Positions 1-9,716 of a stretch of DNA of 64,000 nt are shown piece by piece. A program made the translations under genes and the position numbers. The notes beneath the pieces are model-generated. The model saw only the letters and a program-made list of their open reading frames with translations, had not been told where the DNA came from and searched no databases. Each line of letters opens with the position of its first letter. Position 1 is the stretch's first letter. Source of the DNA: Alternaria dauci (lineage: Eukaryota > Ascomycota > Dothideomycetes > Pleosporales > Pleosporaceae); contig NC_091276.1 in the NCBI RefSeq assembly GCF_042100115.1, positions 2,790,001 through 2,854,000 on the forward strand, in the 5' to 3' direction.

Positions 1-1
1 T

Positions 2-652
2 ACGGCGCTCGCGTCGGCGAGTCTTGTCTGGAACATGTACTCCCTGCTCACGCCTATTCGGTACGTTCTCAATCCGCGATTCGATCTCCAGAGCCCGCTG
101 CAATCCGGTCTGTTTTATATCGCACCTGGCTGCGGATATCTGCTTGGTACCTTTTTTGGCGGCAGGTACGCGGATCATGTTGTCAAGACGTACATCGCGA
201 AACGTGGACGCAGGGTGTCGGAAGACAGGTTGAGGTCTTGTGTGCTCTTTCTTGGGGTCGTGATGCCAGCGTGTATGATTGTTTACGGGTGGAGCGTGGA
301 GAAACGCGTTGGTGGCGTTGCGCTACCCGTTATTATGATGTTTTTGCAAGGAGTGGCGCAGCTTTTTTGTTTTCCGAGCCTGAATACGTATTGTTTGGAT
401 GTCATGCAGGGGCGGAGTGCGGAGGTCGTCGCGGGCAATTATTTTATGAGGTATATGTTTGCGGCTGGGGGGTCGGCTGTGTGTTTACCGGCTGTGAGAG
501 CGATTGGCGTGGGCTGGTTCTCGACTATCAGTGCGGGGTTTCTTGTGGCTGGGGCGGGCATGACGTATGCGACGGCGGTTTGGGGGAGGGGGTGGAGGGA
601 GGGGATTGAGGAGAGGAAGGCGGCGAGGAAGGAGGGGGGTGGGGAGGTGTAA
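2..652 (+). CDS. MFS transporter, C-terminal part (5' end outside window)
   Basis: The frame is open from base 2 to a TAA at 650-652, giving about 216 residues of the C-terminal half of a major facilitator superfamily membrane transporter. The segment YIAPGCGYLLGTFFGGRYAD, followed by a basic loop (IAKRGRR) and a conserved PEDRL-like stretch (SEDRL), is typical of fungal DHA1-type drug:H+ antiporters after TM7-TM8. Further hydrophobic segments follow (LFLGVVMPACMIVYGW, VALPVIMMFLQGVAQLF, AVCLPAVRAIGVGW), and the tail is Arg/Lys-rich and cytosolic. Substrate cannot be inferred. The start codon and the N-terminal six helices lie upstream of the window. The last 150 bases are very G-rich, as the codon choice also shows. 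Confidence 0.85.
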   Translation, partial: TALASASLVWNMYSLLTPIRYVLNPRFDLQSPLQSGLFYIAPGCGYLLGTFFGGRYADHVVKTYIAKRGRRVSEDRLRSCVLFLGVVMPACMIVYGWSVEKRVGGVALPVIMMFLQGVAQLFCFPSLNTYCLDVMQGRSAEVVAGNYFMRYMFAAGGSAVCLPAVRAIGVGWFSTISAGFLVAGAGMTYATAVWGRGWREGIEERKAARKEGGGEV

Positions 653-1335
653 GGGTCGGGGCTTTGGGTTCAGAGGGACATGATTTACTTGAGTCCTACT
701 GTCTAGACTAGTAATGCTGCGTCTCTTTTCCAGACGATGACTAGGATTTGTCGTGGACTATGCTGACCTCTTGGTTGTGGACTGGACTCGCGAGTGAGCG
801 GTTAAGCATAGGCGAGAAGCGTTACTAAGACGGCACTACTTCGCATAGAGTAAAAAGGGGTTATTAGCCGTATGCTTTGAGAACTAGGCTAGACTTGGGT
901 TCACAGCGGGCATTGACACACACAAAGGAACAGCGAGATGACACACTGCTATGATCATCTTCTTGAGAAACTCCACGGCGGCCTGCTGCGGCGTAGGGAA
1001 TATGGGATAGATCACAATCCAGTAGGTTCCAAGAGATTAAGCACGACTGTTTTGATTTTAAAAACTACAGAAGACTCTAAAAATAGACAGTGGAGGATAT
1101 TTATCCTCACCAGCGAATAGAATACTTGACAACAAATAGCATGTGCCCCCTCTAACCGCTCTAAAGCATGCAGATTGGGCTCATTCCCTGCATGTCACAT
1201 CTTAGTCCCGAGCGTCTCCCAGCAACCACAAACATCATCTGACAGGGCCAATGTTCTCAACGCGCACCCTCATCCCAATCCCGCCGGCATCGACGAATGG
1301 CCCCAGCCTTGGGAGTAGAGCCTTCTCCAGGCAGA
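653..1335. other. Intergenic, no gene seen
   Basis: About 680 bases between the MFS stop codon and the end of the decayed gene on the minus strand. Only short unconvincing reading frames occur, with no recognisable motif or repeat. Confidence 0.5.
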
Positions 1336-2050
1336 TTAGCAAACCGGGTGGTCCCTGACGCATTGCCTCAAAAACTCATTAGCGGCATCGAAAGCACTCG
1401 TGCGAGGATTGCAACCACCAGCCTGGCGCTTCGACTTCGTTCCCGGGTTGCAAGCCGCAAAATTGATCCAAGGAGCGCGACGCCATGCAGCATGACCCGG
1501 GGGAAAGCCCGCGAGGCGAGGCATACCGTTGGAAAGTCTGGCCGAGTTGAACATGTTGGAAGCAAACTTAATCCGGGTTAGGCACAAAGCCACCAATGGC
1601 AATACCGCCCTCGAAGCGCGTCCACCCAATGACTTGGTCCAGCGTGAAGCCGCCCATGACTGCGTACTCCGCTTCGCCGGGATACGGACTGAATTCGCCC
1701 AGCGTGCCAGAGACTTGAATGAAGCCCGGGGACGCCGCCATCTCGTAGAGGTACCCGTTACCGCCGGGACGCGCTCTGATGAACTGGATGGCGACGGTGC
1801 GTTCGGCGGATGTGGAGACGTAGCCGTCGTTGTCTTGACTCTGCCCGTTGATGCCGAGCGCGTGGTTGTACATGCTGATGTCGAGGGGGAGTGCGGCGAG
1901 GGCGCTTACGCCTCGAGCGCGGAAACCAGCGGCGGCTCAAATGTCTGATGGAGACCGAGAGTCGCCGCGGTAGACTCTGAATTGGGCGTTGCAGAGAGTG
2001 AGTCACAGAGTGAGGGCGAGGAGGACGAGGTTGTTTTTTGCGGCGAGCAT
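1336..2050 (-). pseudogene. Decayed enterotoxin-A-like (ADP-ribosyltransferase) gene
   Basis: On the minus strand a start codon at 2050-2048 begins a short hydrophobic, signal-peptide-like leader. It is followed by an R-G-D-containing segment and a block (GGNGYLYEMAASPGFI, then FSPYPGEAEYAVMGG) that resembles the heat-labile enterotoxin alpha-chain family of secreted ADP-ribosyltransferases, which is expanded in ascomycetes. The gene is broken. There are in-frame stops at 2005-2003 (TGA), 1939-1937 (TGA) and 1570-1568 (TAA). The downstream family-like block (AGFPPGHAAW) lies in another frame, so a frameshift or lost splice site is also present. The longest intact piece is only about 100 residues. 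Both TGA codons could come from CGA by C-to-T change, as RIP would produce. I infer that no functional protein is made. Family assignment rests on remembered motif resemblance. Confidence 0.65.
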
Positions 2051-3403
2051 GGTGGCGATGGAGACCGTGGCAGGCCTGGAGGTGGAGAAGGAAGAGAGAA
2101 GAGGTTTTCTGAGAAGAAGGGGAATGGTCTTTGGAGATGGGAGTAGTGATCGTTGCTGTTGGATCTCTGCTGTAATGCCACTGTAGGATGAGGTCCTGTT
2201 TTATACTCAAATGCCCTTCACATTCTCACCGTCTAGCATCTCAGATTATCACCATCATCTATTGATCCGACAATTATGAGCATATGCTGCAGGCCACGCC
2301 CTGTCGTCGACCTTGTCACGAACAACAACGTACGATAATTTTTGTGGAAGATGAGGTGAGATGTCACAGCTCATGCAACGGTTAATCTCTACCAAGTCTA
2401 CTATCCACAGCATCCACACTTATCGGTGCGAAAATCTTGCTCTTGTTGTTTGACCGCAACACCTGGGCTAACGCACCTAGGCATGGACTCTAGCAATCCT
2501 GTCCAGGATCCTACTTCACAACCTTCAAAAATTTGTGTGGTACTCGGTCAAACTCGATAGCTCGATGATGGTCGAGCCTTGAGTAATATGAAACCTTGCT
2601 TAGGTAGTATCTTAGCAGCTCTGCTTGTCTGCACGGCTTCATACACCGAAGATTCACGCTGAAGCAATTCTCCGAAGTAAAGCAACGAACCTGAACAATG
2701 AAACAGCTCTACTAGTTCGGGTTGTAGAGCCTTACTCAACGATGACAGGACGGCCCGTATGGAATATGGCTCCTGCGATAGCCTATGTCTCTATCGGCTT
2801 CGGCATGGTATTCTCGGGAAGCGTTACCGTGCCCATCGGCTTCTCCAATGGCTTCGGTGACTTGTGATACACTCTAGTGAGCGTCTGTCTGCACTAGTTG
2901 TGTTAGATGCACTAGCTGGAATGGGCCCGTGTACAAAAAGCAATCCAACTAGAGAACTCTTCACTAGTCTTGTCATGCGAGGTCCCGATACTCGGCCCTA
3001 TCAAAGCTCGCCTTGTACGTTAGGGGTTCATCTGGGTAAGCTGCTGCGGGCGCCAGTACTATCGTGGTGATGTGGTCTGAGGGGGAGTTGTTCTTAATCT
3101 TGATAATTTAGCTTAATGCTTGATATGGATTAGTCGAATCACTAATCAGACGTTGATAAAACCGTCATCAGGCTACTCTAAGTAGTCTAGTCTTGATTTC
3201 TTCTACGGTACATAGTAGTAATCTTTAAATACAAAGCATGACCTTCTATGTATTTTGAATTTGTCCTAGCCTATCCCTCTTCTTCTTGATCAAGCAAGAA
3301 CTACTACTATCCTCTTTCGAGTTGTGACATTTCACTTTCAAAATCCTACAATCATCTTCTCAACTCTCCACACTCCGCTCCGTCGCACCCAACCATCGCC
3401 AAT
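2051..3403. other. Intergenic, no gene seen
   Basis: About 1.35 kb between two broken genes. Only short non-conserved frames are visible. The stretch from about 3240 to 3400 is pyrimidine-rich with CT runs and ends just before an ATG, so it looks like the old promoter and leader of the broken gene at 3404. Confidence 0.45.
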
Positions 3404-3769
3404 ATGAGATACCCAAAGACAGTCCTATGACACTTCCCCATATCCAGCCACGATCTCAAGAAATTAACCCACGGCTTCGAGCCAACGCAAATGGAACACC
3501 ACTGGGCCTGCCGCGCAGAGACACCAGACGCGAACGGCTGTATCGTGATTCACATCTGCCGAAGCTGATCTGGCGACGAGCAACTTCGCCTTCACGTTCA
3601 GACGCCGGGGCTCGCTACTAACGTACCTGGCCAGGCTGGTCACTGGGCTGCTACTATCACCGATATCACGTGGGATAGAAGTAGCCCCGGTTTCCTGGCT
3701 ACAGGGGATGAGGCCAAAGAATTTGCGGTCAGGCTTTGCCGGGGCGTGCTGGGGTGTGAGATGCGGTAG
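3404..3769 (+). pseudogene. Broken 121-codon gene of unknown function
   Basis: One frame runs from ATG 3404 to TAG 3767-3769 with only two interruptions, TGA at 3428-3430 and TGA at 3566-3568. The text between the stops is protein-like and rich in conserved-looking residues: KKLTHGFEPTQMEHHWACRA, then NGCIVIHICRS before the second stop and QLRLHVQTPG after it, ending in a Cys-containing tail (LCRGVLGCEMR). A CT-rich leader precedes the ATG, as for expressed fungal genes. It resembles small hypothetical proteins of plant-associated Dothideomycetes, but I cannot name a family. Both stops are TGA, reachable from CGA or TGG by a single C:G-to-T:A change, which fits light RIP. Two sequencing errors are the alternative explanation. 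Confidence 0.6.
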
Positions 3770-4259
3770 AGATGGTATGGCGGGCAGTGTGTTTTTGCCC
3801 GTCCGCGAAGGTGTTGGGTTTCTGTTCTGTGGTAATAATGAATCGTGCCCCTGGCCTGTTGCGTGGCACTTGCTGCCCAGGTGTATGTCTGTGTGAATAG
3901 AATTTAGTGTATGACTTGGGAGAAGGCTTCTTGTCTGCCGTTGAACCGCCTAGTATTGGTAAGATCGGAAGTTGAATTTGTGAATGCAAGTGATGCCGGC
4001 GGACCCGGATTCATCCACAGTTCCTACACGCAGGGAAGGTTCTGCACTTTGGTGGTGCTGAGTTGGACATGTGAGATTGTCCTTTGTACGGCTCTCAAAG
4101 TCCCTTGTTTGGATGACATCTGCGAGCATGGAGCTCGAAGAGGGTAGATGCCACACTGTCAGTGACGGCTTCGTTCGCTGCAGAAAATTCAAACAAATAA
4201 AGACTCTACCATAAACCCCCCATAAAGCTCATTTCTACCTGACTAAGAGAACCCAATGT
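3770..4259. other. Intergenic, no gene seen
   Basis: Nearly 500 bases between the broken gene and the 3' end of the DUF4804-like gene. Nothing recognisable. Confidence 0.5.
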
Positions 4260-5480
4260 TCACCCCCTAAGCACATTGATCCTGCCCGTGAAGTCGTTCA
4301 CTAACGGGTTGTGCAACTCAGCAATCGTACTCATGCATACCGCTGCCGGATCGCCACTTGCAGCCAACATCCCAGCCCAATACTCATTCCCCGGGAACGC
4401 ATTCCCATCCCACGCGTAGCTGATCACAAGCAGTTCATCTGTATCGAGCCTCTCGGCTGGATTGCGCTTGCTAAAGAGGACTTTGATGACTTGTTTCTTT
4501 GCTGCAGCAGTAACGCGTGCGATGCACGCTGCGTCGACGTCGATCCACGCAAATTCGAGCGTGGATACATTGGGCAGCGATAGTTCGGAAAGCGCGGCGG
4601 TGAAAGTGTCGATGTAAAGGGTAGGTTGTGTGTGACTGTACTGCCAGACGCCCAGGCCGAGGCCGACGACGTACGTGTAAGCCGTTTGACCTGTTTCTTG
4701 TGCGCGGTCGTTTGCTTCCAAGAGGAGCATGTCGATGGTGATGCGCATGCGCGCCATGTACATGTTCGCATCGAATGCGCCTTGGCCAGCTACCGCTACG
4801 TTTTTTGTAACACCGAAAAATGTTTCGAATAGCGCGAGCAGATCGGGATGCTGGTGCTTTCCTTCAGACGGCAGGACGTAGACAGAATCCATTCTGTCCT
4901 CTCTCTCGAACCGCGCGCCCACTAACCCAACAATCACACCGCGCTCTTGGAAAGTCCCAGGCGCACCGCGCTTCCCTCGATTGTTCCGCGCTCCGTCATT
5001 GATAAAGTAACTTTGCCCACTTACGCCCAGTAGCGACGATAACATTATCTCATCATACGAGAGGTACTCGTCCAACGTCAGATATTCGTTCTGATCTTGA
5101 CCCGGCGTACCGTTGCGATCCCACTCTTTCACCCCGTTCCAAAGCGTTGTACCGTTGCGTAACAGCGTTGTATCTGATTCCCCCATGAACATGAGTGGGC
5201 GTTTAGCTACGAGGCGGGTGACCTCATCGCGCCAGGTGAAAGAGGGTGTGTACAGGGCCTTTTCGTGCGCGGAGCCGTGGGTGCGCTTGTGAGCGAGGAC
5301 ATCTTGGACTAGAGAAGGGAAATTGGCGTGGAGGATCACACGGACGCTCGAGGCGTCGGCTTGGATGACGTTTGGGTCGAAGTTTTTTACCTGGTTTGCT
5401 ATTGTGGGAAGCTTAACGGCGAGGCGGGAATAGTCAAGGTGGAGAGTGGGTTGGTACGCTTGAAACATTGAGGCAGCCAT
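4260..5480 (-). CDS. DUF4804-like protein of unknown function
   Basis: A single 406-residue exon with its start at 5480. No signal peptide or membrane segment is evident, so it is probably cytosolic. The C-terminal half contains VISYAWDGNAFPGNEYW followed by ASGDPAAVCMSTIAELHNP, which I recall as typical of the DUF4804 family found in fungi and in intracellular bacteria such as Legionella. A central block (YLTLDEYLSYDEIMLSSLLG, then QSYFINDGARNNRGKRG) looks like a ligand-binding core. No catalytic residues can be assigned. The reverse complement has no competing long frame. Family membership is from memory and needs a profile search; the existence of the gene is well supported by the long uninterrupted frame and even codon use. 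Confidence 0.7.
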   Translation of the reverse strand: MAASMFQAYQPTLHLDYSRLAVKLPTIANQVKNFDPNVIQADASSVRVILHANFPSLVQDVLAHKRTHGSAHEKALYTPSFTWRDEVTRLVAKRPLMFMGESDTTLLRNGTTLWNGVKEWDRNGTPGQDQNEYLTLDEYLSYDEIMLSSLLGVSGQSYFINDGARNNRGKRGAPGTFQERGVIVGLVGARFEREDRMDSVYVLPSEGKHQHPDLLALFETFFGVTKNVAVAGQGAFDANMYMARMRITIDMLLLEANDRAQETGQTAYTYVVGLGLGVWQYSHTQPTLYIDTFTAALSELSLPNVSTLEFAWIDVDAACIARVTAAAKKQVIKVLFSKRNPAERLDTDELLVISYAWDGNAFPGNEYWAGMLAASGDPAAVCMSTIAELHNPLVNDFTGRINVLRG

Positions 5481-7172
5481 GTCTTTCGTGTATAGCTGGT
5501 ATTAATCTTTGTTCGCAGTTGGATGGATGAGGACCGAAAGGCGACGCTACACTTTCATGGAATAACGTGACACGAGAGCTAAGTTGAGATTACCTAGGTA
5601 GTGTTAGAGCTGCGTGGCGCTGTCGGTTCTAGAGGTGTGCAGTGTGGTGATGAACAAGTAAGCGCTAACTATACAGGGAGCTTGGCAATGATCTACCTAC
5701 GGTAGGTAGAGCTCGTAGTCGGGCAAGGTCCGATCGGAGCGACACTCTGAAGCTATAGCGTACCGGAGATCAGATAAAACAAAACTCTAGGGTGAACCTG
5801 AAACATGCCGTACGGGCGTATGGGAGTCCCAAGGAGTCATTTCTCCACTGTGACAACGCGATTTCAACCATTGTATCATCCCATGCGTACTGAAATACAT
5901 CGAATCATCGATGTTGCATTACCTGGTTCCCGCAGTCATTGGTAAGCTCTGTGCTCAAGCTACTCAGCACAATCAAAAGTATTGAGCAGGGTGCGTGGCC
6001 GTTTCTCAATCCTATTGTGCTGTACTTTCGTAGAAGGGTATACGGACAGCTAGCAGGGGGCTTATTTCATGGGCCCTGTAGTCACGTAAAAGACATCCTA
6101 TTTAGGTAAGCACTTCTGGTTAGCAGACCTCTAGGAACGGCCCGATTCAGCGTATCCACATACCATAATAAGACATTGGCAGTGCTAACCTAGTGCATTG
6201 CCTTTACACGGAGAAGGGACGATCTATCATGCCGTGATCGGCCGAGAAAATCACCTGATCCATCGTTATAACAAGCAGACGAAGGCTTGGCCTATTCGTG
6301 CTTTCATTTGTGGGTGCAGCTGACGCTGCAAAAATTCTCTAGTAGTCGTTTAGAATAAGTCATCACCCCATGATAAGGGAACATCGACCGCCCCACTCTC
6401 TCCTTTCGTAACCAAGTGTGGGGTGTCCGATCTTACCTCATCACGTAGTGGTCTGCTGTTCGCCGACCTGCATCGTTGCCATTGAGATCGCGTGCTCACA
6501 TACCTCACGTCGGCACCGAGCAGTCCCGAGTACCCGGGCAACATGCGGAAAGCGTGCTCTCTGTAACGCTGTCGCATCTCGTACGATGCACGGCGGCTGA
6601 ACTAGCGTTCGTCATGTCTATCGATGCCCGCCTGAACGCGGGGTAGTTCCGGGCAAGGGCTGGACCATCGTGTTAGGGCTGAGCGCAGCATACATATATA
6701 GAGGCTGATGCGGCGCGCCTCATGGCGCCAGGACTAGCCTCGCTCTTTCGCGTGCGTGGACTCATATGATCCACATAGCCGTTTAAAGCCGCTTATGACG
6801 TAGCCATAGGGATGGGTGTGCATTAAGTACTCTCTTGACCACAGGGCGGATGGAGGGGAGATCAACATGTCACCCTGATGGGAATGGCAGCGACTGATCA
6901 GCTCTTGAAAATGGCGTCTGCACATGGACGTCTGGTGAATGTTTACGTCATGTGCCGTTCAGCTCAGGCATCTGGTTACTATGTGCACGGGCCCTCGCCC
7001 CTCTATCTCACCAGGCATCACTGTGAGTGGCACAACCATCGACAACACCAAGACCTGGTACTAACCTCCACCTTGGGCGGGAAAATCCGAATCCTGCATG
7101 GTTCTCCTAGATAGATGGGCCCTGGCATGACCAAAGCTGATTGCCTCTCCTCGTCATACCCACTGTCGTGGC
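5481..7172. other. Gene-poor stretch, no gene seen
   Basis: About 1.7 kb upstream of the DUF4804-like gene. Stops are frequent in all frames and no frame above about 75 codons looks coding. No repeats or RNA genes were recognised. Confidence 0.45.
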
Positions 7173-7390
7173 TCCCTGCCCCTTCTACCCGCCGAGCTCA
7201 TAGAATACATCGTATCCCATCTCTCCCAACACGATTTACGCCATTTGCCAACTATACAGAGGTCTTTTCGAAATCGCAATTCCTTTCCTACATCGCCATG
7301 TCAACCTCTTCATTCCACCGAGCAGCAAGCTGTGGCGCTTTCAGCCTCTTCACATCGCATGTACTTTTTTCTGCTGACAGAAGTCGTCTG
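7173..7390 (+). pseudogene. F-box protein remnant
   Basis: The frame beginning near 7173 reads LPLLPAELIEYIVSHLSQHD, a good match to the fungal F-box consensus (LP-x-E-[LI]-x-x-I-[LV]-x-x-L). After about 7250 the natural continuation (LYRGLFEIAIPFLHRHVNLF) lies in another frame and ends in a TGA near 7378-7380. No ATG precedes the motif in frame, and the usual substrate-binding C-terminus is absent. It is therefore a 5'- and 3'-truncated, frameshifted relic of an SCF ubiquitin-ligase adaptor. A small unrecognised intron at the frame change cannot be excluded, but the lack of a start and the early stop still argue for decay. Confidence 0.55.
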
Positions 7391-7701
7391 ATATGGTTGT
7401 GCCATTATGGAACATGTATATTTGATAGGTCGCTGTATCCATCGGCACGGGTATGGCTTGGGCCGTCGCAGAGTTAGCCGAGCTGAGGTGCAGTAGTTCG
7501 TGCCCAAGCACAACAGCGAATGGTGCCCGCACGGCAAGAGCTACGGCTGCGCGTGTGTTGCATATAGCCTTTTTGCGGAGTCAGCGGAACATCCTCCGCT
7601 CATTCCGCTCACAAAAAGAGCAGTATGGCGCTTTAAATTGAGACTCGTGCCAAACTCTCAATTGCAAATTATCTCCACGCCACACGCTGCAGTTTGCTAC
7701 G
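7391..7701. promoter_or_regulatory. Presumed promoter of the aldehyde dehydrogenase gene
   Basis: A 310-base stretch with no coding signal directly upstream of the aldehyde dehydrogenase ATG. No specific regulatory motif was recognised. Confidence 0.35.
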
Positions 7702-9373
7702 ATGCCGAAGCTTGACTGGTCCCGTTTCTACAACATCATCAACGGAAAGCTAGAGTCTACTTCTCAAACCCGTCATGGCATTGACCCCGCGACGGGAGAT
7801 GCAGGCCCCGAGGTGCCTGTCTCGACCGCTGACGATGTAGATCGCGCAACGGCCGCTGCCCAAAAGGCCTTTGTCTCATGGGCACAGGTACCATGGGCTG
7901 AGCGCAAAAAGGCTATATTGGCCTTTGCAGATGCGCTTGAAGAGGAGAGCGAGCCATTTGTGCAGCACTTGACCAAGGAACAGGGCAAGCCTGTAAGAGC
8001 CACTTGACGCCCGCCTGCCCGCCTGTATTTTGACCGGCTGACATAACGTCTGTCACAGCTTGTGTTTGCCCGCGTCGAACTCGACATGTCAGTGCAGTGG
8101 ATGCGGGAGCTTGCAAAGATAGAAATACCCGAAGAGCGCATCGACAATGGCGATAAGGAAATCGTCACGCGCTTTGTGCCTCTCGGCGTCGCCGTCGGTC
8201 TCGTGCCCTGGAACTATCCTGTGCTTATTGCAGCGGGCAAGATTGTGCCAGCGCTGATTACTGGTAACACAATGATTATCAAACCGTCTCCGTTCACGCC
8301 GGCATGTGGCTTGAAGCTTGTGGAGCTGGGTCAGAGGTTCTTCCCGCCAGGGGTCTTACAGGCGCTGTCTGGTGGTGATAATCTGGGGCCGATGCTGACG
8401 GAACATCCTGTGCCTGCGAAGATTAGTTTCACGGGCTCGACGTTTACGGGAAAGAAGGTTATGGCGAGTGCGAGTAAGACGCTGAAGCGGGTCACTCTTG
8501 AGCTGTATGTTGAAAGTCTCTTTTCTTACTGACGGGGATCTAACATGGACTTACAACTGCAGGGGAGGAAACGATCCTGCGATCGTCTTTGACGACGTGG
8601 ATGTCGATCATGTCGCGCAAAAGGTGGCCGGACTGGCGTTTTTGAACTCTGGACAGGTATGTTTGGGAAAACGTCCCTCACGTGCTCTTGTCTAGTCGAA
8701 TTTCCTGACCTTTGCCTGTATAGATCTGTCTCGCGCTGAAGCGTATTTTCGTGCAAGAATCCATTGCCGAAAAATTCCTCCCGGCGCTCGTCAAAGCTAC
8801 AGAGAATCTCAAGGTACGAAGCTATTTCCTGTTGTATACACTACTTGTATGCTCACTACGAACAACCAGGTCGGCGCAGGCAACGAACCAGACGTATACC
8901 TCGGCCCAGTCCAAAACTCCATGCAATACGACCGCGTCAAGGGCTTCTTTGAAGACATTGACAAAGAAAACATGACTGTCGCCGTGGGCGGTAAGAACCC
9001 TAAAGACGGCCGTGGATACTTTATCACACCGACTATTATCGACCGGCCCGCAGAAACCTCGCGCATAGTTGCCGAAGAGCCATTTGGCCCCATTGTTCCA
9101 TTCCTTACCTTCAAGGACGAGGAGGATGCGGTGCGCAAGGCGAATGATACAAACATGGGCCTGGGTGCAAGTGTATGGTCAAAAGATGTGGAGAGGGCGA
9201 ATCGCGTTGCGAAGAGGTTAGAGGCGGGGACTGTGTGGGTTAACACGCATTTTGAACTGGATCCAAGAGTTTCGTTTGGGGGTCACAAAGAGAGTGGGGT
9301 TGGGACAGAGTGGGGCGTGGGTGGCTTGAAGTCGTATTGTAATTCTCAGACGTTGTTTTTGGGCAAAGCTTAG
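7702..9373 (+). CDS. Aldehyde dehydrogenase, NAD(P)+-dependent (five exons)
   Basis: Five exons join in frame: 7702-7992, 8059-8504, 8563-8656, 8724-8813 and 8870-9373, giving about 474 residues, the usual length for an ALDH. All four introns (56-67 nt) have GT..AG ends. Landmarks are VPWNYPVLIAAGKIVPALITG with IIKPSPFTP (cofactor binding), FTGSTFTGKKV (Rossmann glycine segment), the general base in LELGGNDPAIV (the Glu codon precedes the split Leu codon at intron 2), the catalytic Cys in NSGQICLALKR (exon 3-4 junction) and EEPFGPIVPF near the end. It should oxidise an aldehyde to a carboxylic acid in the cytosol. The motif set suggests the AldA/succinate-semialdehyde-like branch, but the substrate is unknown. 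Exon boundaries are supported by continuous homology-like reading across each junction. Confidence 0.93.
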
Positions 9374-9716
9374 CTCTTTGCGGAGTTGGATCGTGTTGGA
9401 ATCCAGGTTGGTTGATTGAAGAGTAATTTTTGGGTTGGTGAGGCTGCTCAAACTGGACTGGGCGGTTTACAGCAAAGGTGAAACGAAAGAGGGGGCTGTG
9501 TCTGACTTGGTAAACTGATTTCAACGTGTTGCTGTTCTTACAATCTCCAATCTCCATTCGCATTGATATACTCGAATAAATTCCTTGGAAGCCTAATCGC
9601 TGTATCATAGGGGCATACTTCTACAGCTCTATACAATCGATATTTCGACAGCCCCGGGAACAGCTATTGTTTCATACTCCAAGCAATCAAAGGATCGTGC
9701 AAAAGTGTTGCAGCGC
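9374..9716. other. Convergent intergenic region
   Basis: About 340 bases between the converging ALDH and HET genes; presumably both 3' UTRs. Nothing else is seen. Confidence 0.5.
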
